This document shows, in pieces, positions 35,936-47,899 of a stretch of 64,000 nt of DNA (position 1 is its first letter; every line of letters starts with the position of its first letter). The stretch is from the NCBI RefSeq assembly GCF_000203795.2, contig NW_006281115.1, positions 85,632 to 149,631 of the forward strand, in the 5' to 3' direction. The position numbers were made by a program, and so were the translations under genes. Origin of the DNA: Batrachochytrium dendrobatidis JAM81 (Eukaryota > Chytridiomycota > Chytridiomycetes > Rhizophydiales). Below the pieces are notes generated by a model, which did not search any database, had not been told where the DNA came from, and worked only from the letters and a program-made list of their open reading frames with translations.

Positions 35936-38900
35936 TTATCTAAAGAATTTAAGAACTACTGGAGATCGCGATATCTTTGGTGGAAGCGATAGCAAAACCT
36001 AAATGTAACGTCATGCATAATTTGATAAGAATCTAATAGAAATATAATCTTGGATTGTATGGAATAATTGTATGGAAATCAATCGTGTATTTCATATTAT
36101 TATACAAATCATTCAAAACTTACATCCAAGTAGTTTTGTAGCTGAGGAATACGACCAGTCGCTACAGCTTCACTTACAAACATCATTTGTCCAGGAAGTT
36201 GAGGTAGAATTCTCGGTGCATCCGGTTTAGATCCACTCACTACACCACCTGTACTACTGCTAGCTCGAATGATCTCTGCACCAGTAGTGATTCCTGCCGC
36301 TTCTGGGAAATGTCCAACAAGCTGTAAATGCAAATCAAAAAATGAGTCAAAACTATGTGGTACAATCTTGACTTGATCTGTTGGTAATCCAACATATGTA
36401 ATCTGAATGGTATATATAAAGGACTTTACACCCGATCCAGGTCCTCGTGTTACGTCAAGAATCTTGGCGTGTTTGACTGGCTTATTGATAGCAGTGTTGT
36501 TGCGGTTCATATTGCTCGATGAAGCATCAGTGGATGGTGTTGCATAGTGGCCGCGAATGCCAGTTGAATTGGAGATGTGTGGTGATCCAGATGCTGCAAA
36601 AGTCATTGTACTGCCCATTTTTACGTCGGTCGCAGAAGCTTGATTTGTCATGGCAAGAGCTGAGCCTGTAGGATTGGATGTAACTTTATTCTCGGAATCG
36701 CGCTTTTCCATGAATCCAGTACTGCCATCGCTCTTAAATGGCTGATCTGTAGCAGATCGTACTCTTGGTTGGGAAGAATTGGTATGACCAGTCGTCTGTA
36801 TATCTGCACTACTCTCATGCTCATGGATAATAACTTCCTTTTGTCCCAGCCCATGGCGCTGCTGGCTTTTTTCTAAACTAGTCGGGATAGGATCTGCAGT
36901 AGCCGAGCGGATATGAGCAGCACCAACAGATTCCAATACCACCTCAGATTTATCTTGAACAATCATGTTTTTGGCTCTTTGTTTTGGAAGATCTTCTGGC
37001 TGGGTAGCATGGTGAGGATTATTTGAAAGACCATTTTTGGAATTGCTGAAACTCTTGAAAAGTTTAACTTTTTGTTGTTGAAGAGCAATTGGACTAGGCT
37101 TGATGATAGGTGGTTTGGCGTTATCTAAATCATGTAAAGCACTGCCATCTGTGATTGATGATGTCTTATGTCCTGGAATTGGTGGTGGAGCACGACGCGG
37201 ACCACCAGATGTTGCAAGAGTTATAGTGCTTTCACCAGTATTCAGCTGTGTAGTGGTTAAAATACTAGCACTAGAAAGTGCAAATGAATCTTCAGGCTGC
37301 GTTAAAGTCTCGGATGTCCATGTTCGATGAACTACTGGAGGTGTCTTGGCTGATTTATCAAGAGTCGGCTGGTCTATACTTAAATTGGATTCCTATAGTA
37401 TCAAGCATTCAATTACACGCTGGTTAAAATAGATCAAGTGGTCAGTTATGCAACATATTCCTTGACTTACACAAGTAGGCATGCCGCTTGAAGTGAATTC
37501 TTGATTGCGAAATATTCCTCCGTCGGCCTCAAATTCCACGTCATCTTCAACTTTATTTGCTATCGATAAATTTTCCTTTACTGGTCCAGTACCGCCATTC
37601 ATTCTGTTTTTTTGGAAAACCCACTCATTCACTGCTCCACGAATAGCATTGATCCACGTCTCTGTTGAAGTAGGATTATCAAAAATAAGACAACATCTAG
37701 AGTTTCCAACATGCACAATCTCAATTTGGAATTCTATTTCTAATGCATGCAAGTGTGATGAATAGCATAGTATGATGGTTAGCCAGCTGCCATAAAAATG
37801 CTGTATGATATAGACAAATCATTACCAGAGCTGTCATGATGAGAATTGACAAAAATCATGTCAAATGGGATCATATGAATCAGCTTGAATGCATCCCCAA
37901 CGGCTTTAGCAATAACAAGCATATCATTGAAAAGATAGACTTCGCGTCTCTTGACCTCATTTTGAGTATTCCGTACATCCACTGGCCCATTTTTAACCAT
38001 AACTCTTGACGGAGCAACAATATTTACCCTCTAAAAACAGCACATGTGCTTTAGTATGAGATGCGCATGATTCAATCAGATTGAAAAGACGTACCGTAAC
38101 AAATTTGGATTGCAATTCTAGCATTTTATGCACATTTTCCGTTTGTCGTGCACCTTCATTGATAATGGTTACTACCGTTTCAATTTTCAAAAGTGCTTTG
38201 ACAAGGTTTTCTGAATCAACATGATCAGGCTCTGTTGCCTTGATCAGCTCGCGCAAAAACAATGGGTACTTGCATACTCTCTGAACTGGTTTAAGTCTAT
38301 CAATAATATATCGAATAAAACAGGTGAGAATAAAGCAAACCAACAAGAGTGATGTGCTAAAACTTACAAAAAATTGGCAAGATTCAAGTTACGGCATTCT
38401 GGCTGTTGAGCACACTGATCAAGAAATTTTGCAACCGACTTGTTTTGTCGAACACTCTGAAGCTTAATCAATGCGTATGGATGATTACTGCAGTACATGG
38501 TATACATTTTTAGATAATCGCTCTATATGTGTAGATTATACAACAAGATTGTTATAGCAATTTTACATGCGTGCAGTTAAACTTGTATGTGGTAAACTGG
38601 GCAATATTTGAACTTACAACTCGAATAAAAGCATCTCCAACATATTCAATAACTTTGTTTGTTTCTTGTCTTTTAACCAGTGATTTCAATAATTCCTAGT
38701 ATCAAAAACAAGTCAGCCTGATGATCAAACCACAAAATAAACACAAACCATACCATGTTAACAGGAAGAAGTTGCTCGATATTTGAAAATATAATGGCCA
38801 TATCTTTGGAGCGAATTAGCTTGTTTTTCTTCAACTGTTTAATATATGCCTATGACATTGTGATGAAAATCAAAATTGTCGAGATTAGTTATTAGGGGTT

Positions 38901-40193
38901 GCCATGCATGTTTAAAAATCAGTATCCACTTACTTCACAAATAATATCCAAATCGTCAATGTAGTCAGATTCGGTAGTTATTATCTCATAAATCACTTCC
39001 TGGCGCTTGATTTCTTTTTTTGATAGACCGAGTGTTTCAACAGCCTCTGCACCACCAACAAAGTCTACCCATAGTTGACGCTGACCAGCAGGTGCTCCAA
39101 GAATTGCAACTTTACCACTCACATTTGTGACAATAGGCGCACTGGGTGCACTCACTGCAGGTCGCGAAGATCCGCTCCACCAACTTTTTTCGCTACGATG
39201 ACCCGGAACATGACCTTCGGATCCATCTTGTATTGAAGCGGCATTCAACAGTGCTGCGTTGGACAGACTTCGTTCACGTATAGACCCAATTGGATGCGGT
39301 GTAGCATCCTGCGAGTCGCTGCTAGTCAAGGCAAAAGAAGACGAAAATGATTTTTTTTCATACCGTGGCATAGCTCGATACTTGTTGTACCAATTACGAG
39401 TCTGTTGCTGACTGCTTGAAGTCAATGGTCCCAAATTAGGACCCTGGTTTGCATGAATAGATGATCGATCCGTACTTTCTGATGCAAGCATATTTGCTCG
39501 TGAAGAAGCCTCTATAAAGTCGGTACCATCTGATTTGCTCACCACGCTTGCTTGACGACTCAGACCAAGATTAGCTTGGTGTAAATCTGAGATAGAGTCG
39601 CTACTATTTAGTCCTTCAACAGCCGCTTCTTCTTCGGTTAAAATACGTACATTTGCAGTTGCAAACCATCCAACAAGGCCGTTGATAGCACCAATGGACA
39701 TTCCAACACGACGTGCAAGAAAAGTATTTGCTCCACCCACTCCAGATAGTGACTGCAAAGCACCAGAAGCTGACGCAGGAAAAATACGTACAATATCCTC
39801 CTCTTCCAAATTAAGCTCATCTGGTCCTTGTGCTACATAATCTTGTTTGACTTTGGCAAATACGGAGAGTCCATTTGCGGAACTGATATTCAACAACGCA
39901 CCAGTCTGTGATAATACCGAAGAAGAAACAAACGAATCAGGTATTCCGCTTGTATATTCAGCTGTTTGGATTTGCTCAAAAGAGCCATTGTTTTCATTGG
40001 ATGACTCTCCCCATAATTGCAGTTTCGAATTGGGCAGTTGGATATCGAGTCGCGGCGCGTTGACTCCAGCTACAGATGTGTGACTACTGCTGGAAGCTGT
40101 TCGTATTTTTTGTGTACCTTGTCGCTCCAAGTCTAGTTCTTCATTGTTGTTGTTTTGAATTAGTCTAGATGACTCTCTCATGATTTTTGACAT
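35936..40193 (-). CDS. Rho guanine nucleotide exchange factor, SH3-DH-PH-PX
   Basis: Nine exons, 40193-38934, 38849-38754, 38695-38618, 38522-38368, 38296-38095, 38030-37826, 37739-37471, 37392-36124 and 35998-35936, give 1,198 residues, phases consistent. An SH3 domain (about 110-195: FAKVKQDYVAQGPDELNLEE, GLVGWFATANVRIL) carries a Gly/Ala insert. The DH domain (about 398-560) has RQEVIYEIITTESDYIDDLD and LLKPVQRVCKYPLFLRELI. A PH domain follows (about 580-700: REVYLFNDMLVIAK, NPTSTETWINAIRGAV). After a long disordered linker comes a C-terminal PX domain (about 1040-1198: SFIYTIQITYVG, LPGQMMFVSEAVATGRIPQL, LLSLPPKISRSPVVLKFF). DH-PH activates Rho/Cdc42 GTPases; PX would bind phosphoinositides. 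The combination looks like Cdc24-type exchange activity joined to the SH3/PX parts of a Bem1-type scaffold. The final exon codes just 20 residues. Confidence 0.92.
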
Positions 40194-40358
40194 GTCTTCA
40201 ACTCTATTCCTGCTGTTTATTTTGCTTGGATCAACTGGATGGAAATGAAAAGAAACTCGAGTCAATGAATGTCCTCAGGATTATAGCATACAATCAACGC
40301 AAACAGTGAATTGATGTTTTGAAGGATTTTTGACCATTTTTAAATCTAACCATTACAT

Positions 40359-40703
40359 ATGGCAACCACATTCGTAGCACCTGAAACAGCCCCACTGCAT
40401 ATTCAGATTAGATCAAGAACTCGGCCACCCCTTCAATCCATTCTTGCATCCATTCAAACGTTTTGTTCTGATGATCAAATGGCCGTGGCATCAGGCCGGT
40501 CCAATACAACACGAGTATCTCATCTACTGCCATCAACTGTGTTTCAACTATCTCAGTTTTCATCTGCTGTAGAGTGGGCTGAAACGGCTAAAATCAATGA
40601 TGCTCCTTTTTATCAAGTGGAAAAAACTGTCGAGACATTGGCTACTTCAAGTGTATCCAAAAAAGAAAAAAAGTCAAAGAAAGCTGGCTCCAAATGGGCA
40701 TAA
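40359..40703 (+). CDS. small protein with lysine-rich tail, unknown
   Basis: An intact ORF of 114 codons begins ATGGCAACC at 40359, 165 bases from the divergent RhoGEF start. The protein has a Pro/Ser middle (RSRTRPPLQSILASIQTFCS) and a strongly basic end (KKEKKSKKAGSKWA). Codon use and the compact promoter make it a believable gene, but no family is recognised. It could also be the first exon of something longer, although no donor is needed to explain it. Confidence 0.55.
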   Translation: MATTFVAPETAPLHIQIRSRTRPPLQSILASIQTFCSDDQMAVASGRSNTTRVSHLLPSTVFQLSQFSSAVEWAETAKINDAPFYQVEKTVETLATSSVSKKEKKSKKAGSKWA

Positions 40704-41077
40704 CCTAATTTCAAGTGCTAGTTGATTGATTTGGGTAATACCGAGTACTTTGCTTCTGCAGACTTGTTCTTTCAGTAACATCTAGATAATGGCTGCAAGT
40801 ACACAACGTCTGCAACTTTGTTCAGCATTCGTAAACTCGAAACCATCCAAATAGTCGACTTGACAAGTCCACTATGCACAAAAGACAATACGTTGTAAAT
40901 GTAAATGAATGGAGTTTTATTGCGTTTGGACTATATACCTTTACATTATATTCAAAAAGCATTATGTAGGCTAAAAATAAATTATAAAACAGCCAAAAAT
41001 GTTGCGATTTGCAATGAAAACTCGATTCGATAGATATCAATAGATGGGCAGCCTTTAGAATCTTCCAAAAGTATATA

Positions 41078-43919
41078 TTAGCAAGCGGATTTAAGTCGAG
41101 CACTACTTCGAGTTTCAATGGTAGGAAATAAGACGGGTGCGGGCTTGCGAGTTTTAGGAGTTTTGGTAGTAGTGTTACGAACAAAAGGCACGATTAAAAC
41201 AGTCGATTCGCTTGCACTGTGTGATCTGTTTTTGGCACGACGCGGCAGGGGAAGCGAGACAGAAGCAGATGGTATAGGTGCTATGGCGGGTTTGGGATGA
41301 TTGCTGGCCAAGACTCTAACTGGCTTGGTTCTATTAGGCATCGATTTCACAGGTACGCCATGATCGGTTCCAAAATGATGACAAGTATTAGCCACGTCAG
41401 AAGCATCAGACCGTATAACAAGTGAAGAGTAAGAATTGACAGTCGAGGCAACAGTGGTGGTCGAAGTAGTGATGGAAGCAGTCATTAAATTAGAAGAAAG
41501 ACAGTTTTCTAAAATAGTTGTCAACATACTCATAAAAGTACCAAGGAGTAGATAATTGATTGTAGACTGAGAGATTGCATGCATGGTACATCAAAGCAGG
41601 GGAGCAAGAGTTATAAACATAGGTTTGGGGATAAAGGTTGAGCCATACCTTTGTCTTGAGAAAGCAATTCGTTGTATGATTCTTCGGATGATACAGTGGA
41701 CGTGTTTGACATGACAGAGTAAGGAGAACTTGAACGCACTATTGAAACAGACGATGATATGTTGCACAGTATGTCATTGGTTGATACGTGTGCCTGACTC
41801 TTGCTACTCATGTAGTTAAGTATACTCTGGGTTGATCGTCCTTTAGGCACTGGAGATCTAGTAAGACTAGAAGCGGACCCACTTTGTTCAATGCCAGAAT
41901 AACTACTAGATGTGGGATTCTGTAAAACATCATCACCACTGTTGTTTCTGCCTAAATTAGTCATAGTATTTGGTTTCCTGTAATTGGGAAACCCAGTACG
42001 ACCAGACAGATTGCCGCTACCACTTGATATAGTTGCTTTGGATGTACCTCCACCTGAAATAACTCCAGCAGATTTGGTCTTTTTGAGCATCCCTTCGATA
42101 GGAGTAACAGTTGCATTTTGGCGCATGAGTTTCTCTTCACGTCGCAGTTGATCTTCTTCGCGTTTAAGTTTTCGCTTATCAGCAGCAACTTGAAGATTAC
42201 ATACATTGCTCCAAAGACAAGACACTACATCATCCGACCGACCAATCACTTGATAATCAAAAATAGACTCCCATTCTTTTACTGCTACTTCTGTGGCATT
42301 AATAAAAACACAGATACCGTTTTTTGTTGCATGTACACGCTTGGCAAACTCTTTAATGAGGTTTCGAACACCAACAACTTTGAGCGACGTACCCATGACA
42401 ATGAGCATGTCTGGCTTTTTTTTCATATCGTGAACCTGCAACTGTGATATTTTATCTCCTATTTTTAAAATTGTCATGACACGAAAACGCATATTAGGTT
42501 GTAACAAGACATTCATAAATAGGCAGATTGCAGTGTCAGATATGAGTTGGTGCATATACAGACATCACTCTACCCAATTTAACAGGAATTGGAAAAAGCA
42601 AACCCTCATTTCAACACTATACAATCCACAGTCAATACGTTACAAATTGAGTGTCGAATAAAATGAATACACACCTTCACGATGGTGCTCATTGTATAGT
42701 ACAATATTGGGTCGCAATAGACCAACAGAAATATCTCGCTTTCCCTGTGCCATTCGAATCGCACGAACATTCTCACAGGCCGAACAAGAAGGAGGTTCAC
42801 CACAGTCGAATAAAGCAGCAATCTCGTCAGTGAATTCTGACACAGTTTGGCAAAATGCACACACAACAGTTTCTAAATTTCCGTGAAGCTGAACAACCTG
42901 CGTTCTATTGATACTAGATAGTGCACCACTAGAAGAAGCTTGCAATGCAGTTCGAGTCGCTGATGCGGGTCGACTAGACTTGAAAGTCGCTGAAGTAGTG
43001 GTCGACATGGATGAATCTTGAGACGATAGATGTAGTGATGAGCAAGTAGTTTCCAGAGATGATGTGGTTACGATTGAATCTGCAACAGATGCCGCGTCAG
43101 CCGAGTCTAGTGGATCAGATGTGAGTATTGGACTACTTTTACCACGTTCAACACGACCATTCATGTTCTCAATACTCGAGAGGCGAGTTTGGCCAGTAGC
43201 AAGACAAGAAGTAAGCCCAAGACGGGACTCTAAACAGTCAATGTTTTGGGTATAGCAGCGTAGTAGGCGGTTTGAGGTGGCTATATCTTTAATAAATTGA
43301 TGGGTGCGAGTCAAGCGAGCATTGGCAGTAAGTCTTCGAAGCTCCGACATGAACGTGTAAAATAGCCTGGTGGATATGGGGTCGTTGAACAACGATGCAT
43401 CAAACAAATCCCTGCCCTTTAAAACAACATTTGGGTATTTGGCTTTGACAAGGTTGTAGAGACCATCTTCAGAGCGAAAGTCCTAATAGTAGCAATAAAA
43501 CCAAGTGAATTCAAATGAAACAAGTTGATTAGTATTTATAGTCAAGGGGTTAGTTGTAGTGGACCATCAGATTGTATTGTGTAGATCTGAAGGCATGCAA
43601 ACCACTGATCAAAGAATGGTGAGTTTTGGTGGTAATTATCGACCGTTTCAAACCACACATTCCCACATCATCCAACCAGCAGTTTGAATTGCTGCATTCA
43701 TTGATAGTCAATTCATTGACCATCTCTTGGAATTGTAGATTCACTTTCACTACTACATGTGAATGATAAACTAATACATACAGGAATACCAGCATCAACC
43801 GAAATGCCTGCACCAGTGACAACAATACAGCGTTTACTAGCATATAATGCATCAGCAATCTTGGACAGATATATTGCTGTCCCCGAATTCGAGTCAGTAA
43901 AAACGAATTTATGAGGCAT
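41078..43919 (-). CDS. HST4: sirtuin, Hst3/Hst4-type NAD-dependent histone deacetylase
   Basis: Four exons, 43919-43782, 43482-42675, 42458-41649 and 41508-41078, give 728 residues. Sirtuin motifs are in order: CIVVTGAGISVDAGIPDFRS (NAD pocket), LLRCYTQNIDCLESRLGL (catalytic region), VVQLHGNLETVVCAFCQ with a second CSAC pair (zinc Cys4), LRPNIVLYNEHHREGD, and MLIVMGTSLKVVGVRNLIKE. This spacing and the LRPN/VGVR words are those of the Hst3/Hst4 class, which removes acetyl from histone H3 K56 after replication. An unusual Ser/Thr-rich insert of about 90 residues separates the catalytic histidine block from the TQNID motif. The last 350 residues are disordered, Ser-rich and basic. CDC45 and RTF2 lie nearby but on independent transcripts. 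HST3 versus HST4 cannot be resolved. Confidence 0.92.
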
Positions 43920-44179
43920 TCGTCGAGTAAGCCTGTATGAACTTGTGTTGGTTTCTAAATGATACTCAAAATGTCTTGAATGGGTATGATTTGTCAAGAT
44001 AACAGCAGTTTGGCTCTAGATATAGCCTACAAAAAAGGCCTAATAACGAATGAGTAAAAAAGCCAGTCTAAATACAAAACAGTAGCAAACAATGTCTGAT
44101 GTAGTAAAAGAAAGTTGAATTTACATTTGAATGTTCGGACTTTTGATGAATGCTCAAACTGACAACCCGCTGAATAGAA

Positions 44180-44569
44180 TATTACCCGTATTCGCGTAGA
44201 ATGGAACACTTTATTCTGTAATGAACTTTTAGTTTGGAATAAACTGCAATTGAATAGTCGTTGTTGTTTTCCTATTAAAATCCATTTGTTCATAATATAA
44301 ATTATGGGTTTTAAACTCATTATTTTATAATCACTAAATCTATTCACTGTAATCCAGATATTGAGTTGGATTGTTTCAATCTTGTCACTCTATAAACTCA
44401 CAGATCCGTTTGTATTTCAGGTCAATAGGATAATGATCGCACATTTCATGAATGCAATCATACATGTCAGTCACCAGTATTGTAATGCTTGATTTAAATA
44501 TCATTTCATGAGACTGTTTATTATGTATTCCAATACTCGGTGATCCATTTATATGAATACGATTGTAAA
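44180..44569. mobile_element. MITE-like element, copy D (full length)
   Basis: About 390 bases. The left end reads CCGTATTCGCGTAGAATGGA followed by ACAC, and the right end GGTGATCCATTTATATGAAT then ACGATTGTAAA. The interior carries AATCCAGATATTGAGTTGGA and TTTAAACTCA, matching copy B. It lies between the sirtuin start and the LRR gene's 3' end. Confidence 0.8.
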
Positions 44570-44734
44570 TTGAATATTGCATCAAATATTCTGTTTCAAA
44601 TGCTGATTTTATTCCTTTTTACTGAAACTGGACTAGTGTGATAATTTCTTCAAATGATGATGCATTCAGTTATTTGGATCAACATGAATATACTCGCTAT
44701 GGAGATCACATTATGCTTCTTGCTACTAACAAAG

Positions 44735-46252
44735 TTATGAAATCACAGTCACTCTTGATGAACCTGCATTGGGTGTATCAGTAGAGTAATATACTAAATC
44801 TCTACTCTTGATGGGTTGAGATGAATGAGATACTACTTGCAAGCCTGATGAAGCGGGTGGTTGTGCAGCCAAATAAGCTCTACGCTTTCTGTATCTCATA
44901 ACAAAGAAAATAATTGTGACCATCACAACGATTGCAGCCGCGACGGTTGCAATCTTGTATGTGATATTGAATCCTGAAGTAGACGATGAATTTGCTGCTG
45001 CCAAAACAGATGTGGGTGCTGGAGAAGCAGTCATTGAGTTCGTAGCACCTGTTGCTTGAGGTACACCTTGAGTGCATATACAATACACCATTTGATGAGG
45101 GTTAAAACGCGAGCTAATAGAATCGACTGGATTTGGAATTCACAGACATGTAAAGTTCAAAACAACTTACAAAAAGGAACACCGCACTGTTGACCAACGT
45201 AATTAGCACCAATACAAACTGAAGTTCCAGCTGAATTGCAATCAATTAAACCTGAAAATCCACCACTTGGGAACTGGCCAGTAAGATTGGTATTACCACC
45301 AAAATAACTAATAGTATTGAAAAAAACCGTGTACATGTTCATTAGATTATCCTTACTAAAATACACACAATATATCAATCTCTGATATCCAACATCCACT
45401 TACAAGTGAGAAAAGGTTGGAAGAGTAGTTAATGACGATGGGATAGTTCCACTCAGTTGATTATTTTCAATGTGTCTGTCAACATGCAGTAAAGCAATCA
45501 ATTGGTATACAATAAATTATTAATCATCATTTGATTCCATCACTGATGGAAAATAAATACTTACAAACTTTGAAGGGATTTGATGTCTCCTAAACTGCTT
45601 GGAATCGACCCAACAAGCATGTTTTTAAATAGCCATCTTTGTAAAAACGATCCACACAAATAGTTAATACCCATTTTAGATTCAAGCCAGCATTGCATGA
45701 TAGAATAAAACTGAAGACATACAGATTTTGTAATTTAGTAAAGTTACCAAACGATGATGGGATTTCTCCAGTAAAGGCATTTTCATGTAGATATCTAGTT
45801 TGAACATCATGTTTCAGTGTTTATTACACCAAGTATTACAAGTCTAAACTAGGCAAATCAAATCTATACAATAGTCTTACAAACTTTCAAGTGCGTCAAG
45901 AGATGTCAATGCAGGTGGAATGTTACCGCTGAGGTTCAAGGTATTCAAAGCACTGAGATGGCAATCAGATTTAAAGTTTAATTTGAGTGAATAAACGTCA
46001 TCAAAATACTTTGCACTAGCAAGGCAAAACCAAGTAATTTTAAGCTATTCCAATCCACTGATTGAATACATACAGGTCAACGATTTTACTACCAAGACAA
46101 GTGATGCCAGCATATGTACAACAGTTTGAGCCCAGAACAACAGTAGGGAATATGGCTTGTAGAGCTGCGCAATCTTTGGGAGCAGTTTCTTCCGACGACG
46201 GAATTGTCGATGGAGAAGGTGCAAGAACAGCAAAAGACGGGAATGCACTCAT
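44735..46252 (-). CDS. leucine-rich-repeat single-pass membrane protein
   Basis: Seven exons, 46252-46074, 45952-45881, 45794-45723, 45636-45565, 45475-45404, 45307-45171 and 45066-44735, give 311 residues. The N-terminal part has the cysteine cap typical of plant-type LRR proteins (CAALQAIF, then CCTYAGITCLG). Four exons of exactly 72 bases each encode one 24-residue repeat (for example NAFTGEIPSSFGNFTKLQNL) and are bounded by phase-2 introns. A fifth diverged repeat, a Cys-rich cap (CGVPF), a Thr/Ser/Ala stalk, one membrane helix (ATVAAAIVVMVTIIFFVMRY) and a 50-residue cytosolic tail follow. The LxGxIPxSL pattern is that of plant receptor-like proteins, common also in chytrids. No kinase domain is present. 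The signal peptide is weak, so the true N-terminus might lie further upstream. It may sense extracellular ligands or mediate adhesion. Confidence 0.88.
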
Positions 46253-46740
46253 AGTTTTAAAAAGGATTGTAGATTAGGATATAAGTATAACTTGGTTTAG
46301 TCAGGGTTAGACGAGGATAGAATTTAGCAACATGTCATTTATTGACCAGATGCCAACCAAATTGCTAGATCCGCATGGGTTGTGATAATTCAGCAGATTC
46401 GGCTATTCAAGAATCATCAAATGTGTGATGATTTCTATGGCGGAGTGACGCAACTTCAGCCATGAACTCGCTTTTGGAATCACATTGATATTTGCTAAAC
46501 GCTAACATGTAATTTTATATCAAATCTTCAAAGCAGTTGTCTGCAAGGTTCTACCAACAATGAAAGTAGTGATTAATAGCATTTCCTGTAGCCCAAATGT
46601 TGAGGATTGGCTTTTTGATAAATTATAATTCGGAATCATCACATGCTGATAACTAGAGTCGAGTAGAAATAGCTCCAAACATGACCGTTTATTAGTACAA
46701 GATCCGTAACAAAAACGACAAAGAACAAAGCATATCCAGC
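46253..46740. other. intergenic spacer, no gene seen
   Basis: About 490 bases upstream of the LRR gene and downstream of the acetyltransferase. No exon, RNA gene or repeat-family member was recognised. Confidence 0.5.
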
Positions 46741-47430
46741 TTAGAGAGGCATCTCATATTCATCAAAGTGAGCATCCTCCACTTTTTGTAAATGAGGATT
46801 AACAAAGTTGATGGATCTCCCATTAGGTTTAAACCCAATGCGCATATACCAAGTAATCAATTCAGTCCTTGAGTGAATAACATGCAAAATAGCAGTTGTT
46901 TTCTTGGGCTGCATGGAGCGACATTTTGTCAAGACAGCTTGCATCATAAACGCTCCAGCACCGCGGCTTTGATACTCGGGTTCAATAGCAAGGAGACCAA
47001 GTAACACTGCATCCGATTGGAAGCATGCAGGTGAATCTGTAACGATCTGTTTAGAAACAGTATCAAAGTGCTCTACTTCCATGCTGCCAATAATACGACC
47101 AGTGTCCTTGTTAATAATTGTAAAAATATGGACAGCTGGGTCGAGGATAGTTGCAAGCAGGTCTTTTTCGGATACTCGATCTTCTGCAATCACTAAAAAT
47201 CAAAATATATCATGAAGCAATGTAGCAACAAAGACGACCAATGTTGGCACATGAATGCATATATGAATTAAATGTGAATTCAAGAATTAGATAAACTTAC
47301 AATGAACCTCACTAGTCCAACCACCACTTGTACGATATGCCAAGTTTATGACTTTGACAAGTGTAGGGACGTCACTAGGAATGGCATCTCGTACTTCGTA
47401 ATTGACCTTGGTCGCAGTGGTAGAAGTCAT
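46741..47430 (-). CDS. GNAT-family N-acetyltransferase
   Basis: Two exons, 47430-47301 and 47192-46741, give 193 residues. The order of strands and helices fits a GNAT fold: VRDAIPSDVPTLVKVINLAY at the start, IIGSMEVEHF as the central strands, then LGLLAIEPEYQSRGAGAFMM, which holds the acetyl-CoA pyrophosphate-binding Q/R-x-x-G-x-G/A loop. The C-terminal TELITWYMRIGFKPNGR is the usual closing strand-helix. The substrate (amine, amino acid or protein) cannot be told. It is divergent from RTF2 across a MITE-containing spacer. Confidence 0.88.
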
Positions 47431-47482
47431 TAAATATGTTGCTAGCTGTAAAACAAAAAGACGAATTGATTCTGTTGCGTCA

Positions 47483-47802
47483 TTTTCAACTGTTCACGTA
47501 AAATAAAGCACAAGCAAGAATGTCAAAGCATAATAGTCTTATGAATGCCAATATAATGAACACTTCAAGCTTCTTGACAAGACTAGATATTCACATGATT
47601 TTCCAATTGTTTAATAAACAACAGTATTGCAAGGCATCATGTTCATTTTTAAATCCTGCTGATTGTTTCTTGTATAGAAACTCTGTTGTAAACTAAAAGA
47701 TTGAACAAGACAATATTGTTCAATGAGATTGACACCAATCATTTCATGATAATGTTGTATTTGATACTCTTGATGCTTCATTTTATATGAATCGAGTCAT
47801 TT
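47483..47802. mobile_element. MITE-like element, copy E
   Basis: About 320 bases. The left end is TTCAACTGTTCACGTAAAAT followed by AAAGCAC, and the right end ATGCTTCATTTTATATGAAT then CGAGTCATT. They are inverted repeats matching the family ends. It lies in the shared upstream region of the GNAT gene and RTF2. Confidence 0.65.
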
Positions 47803-47899
47803 CAGACATGTTTATTGAAGCAGTCAATTTGTATTGAAATTCTAAAATTATTGGTAAACGATTTGCTTACTTGTTTAGAAGCATTAACTTACAACAGCT

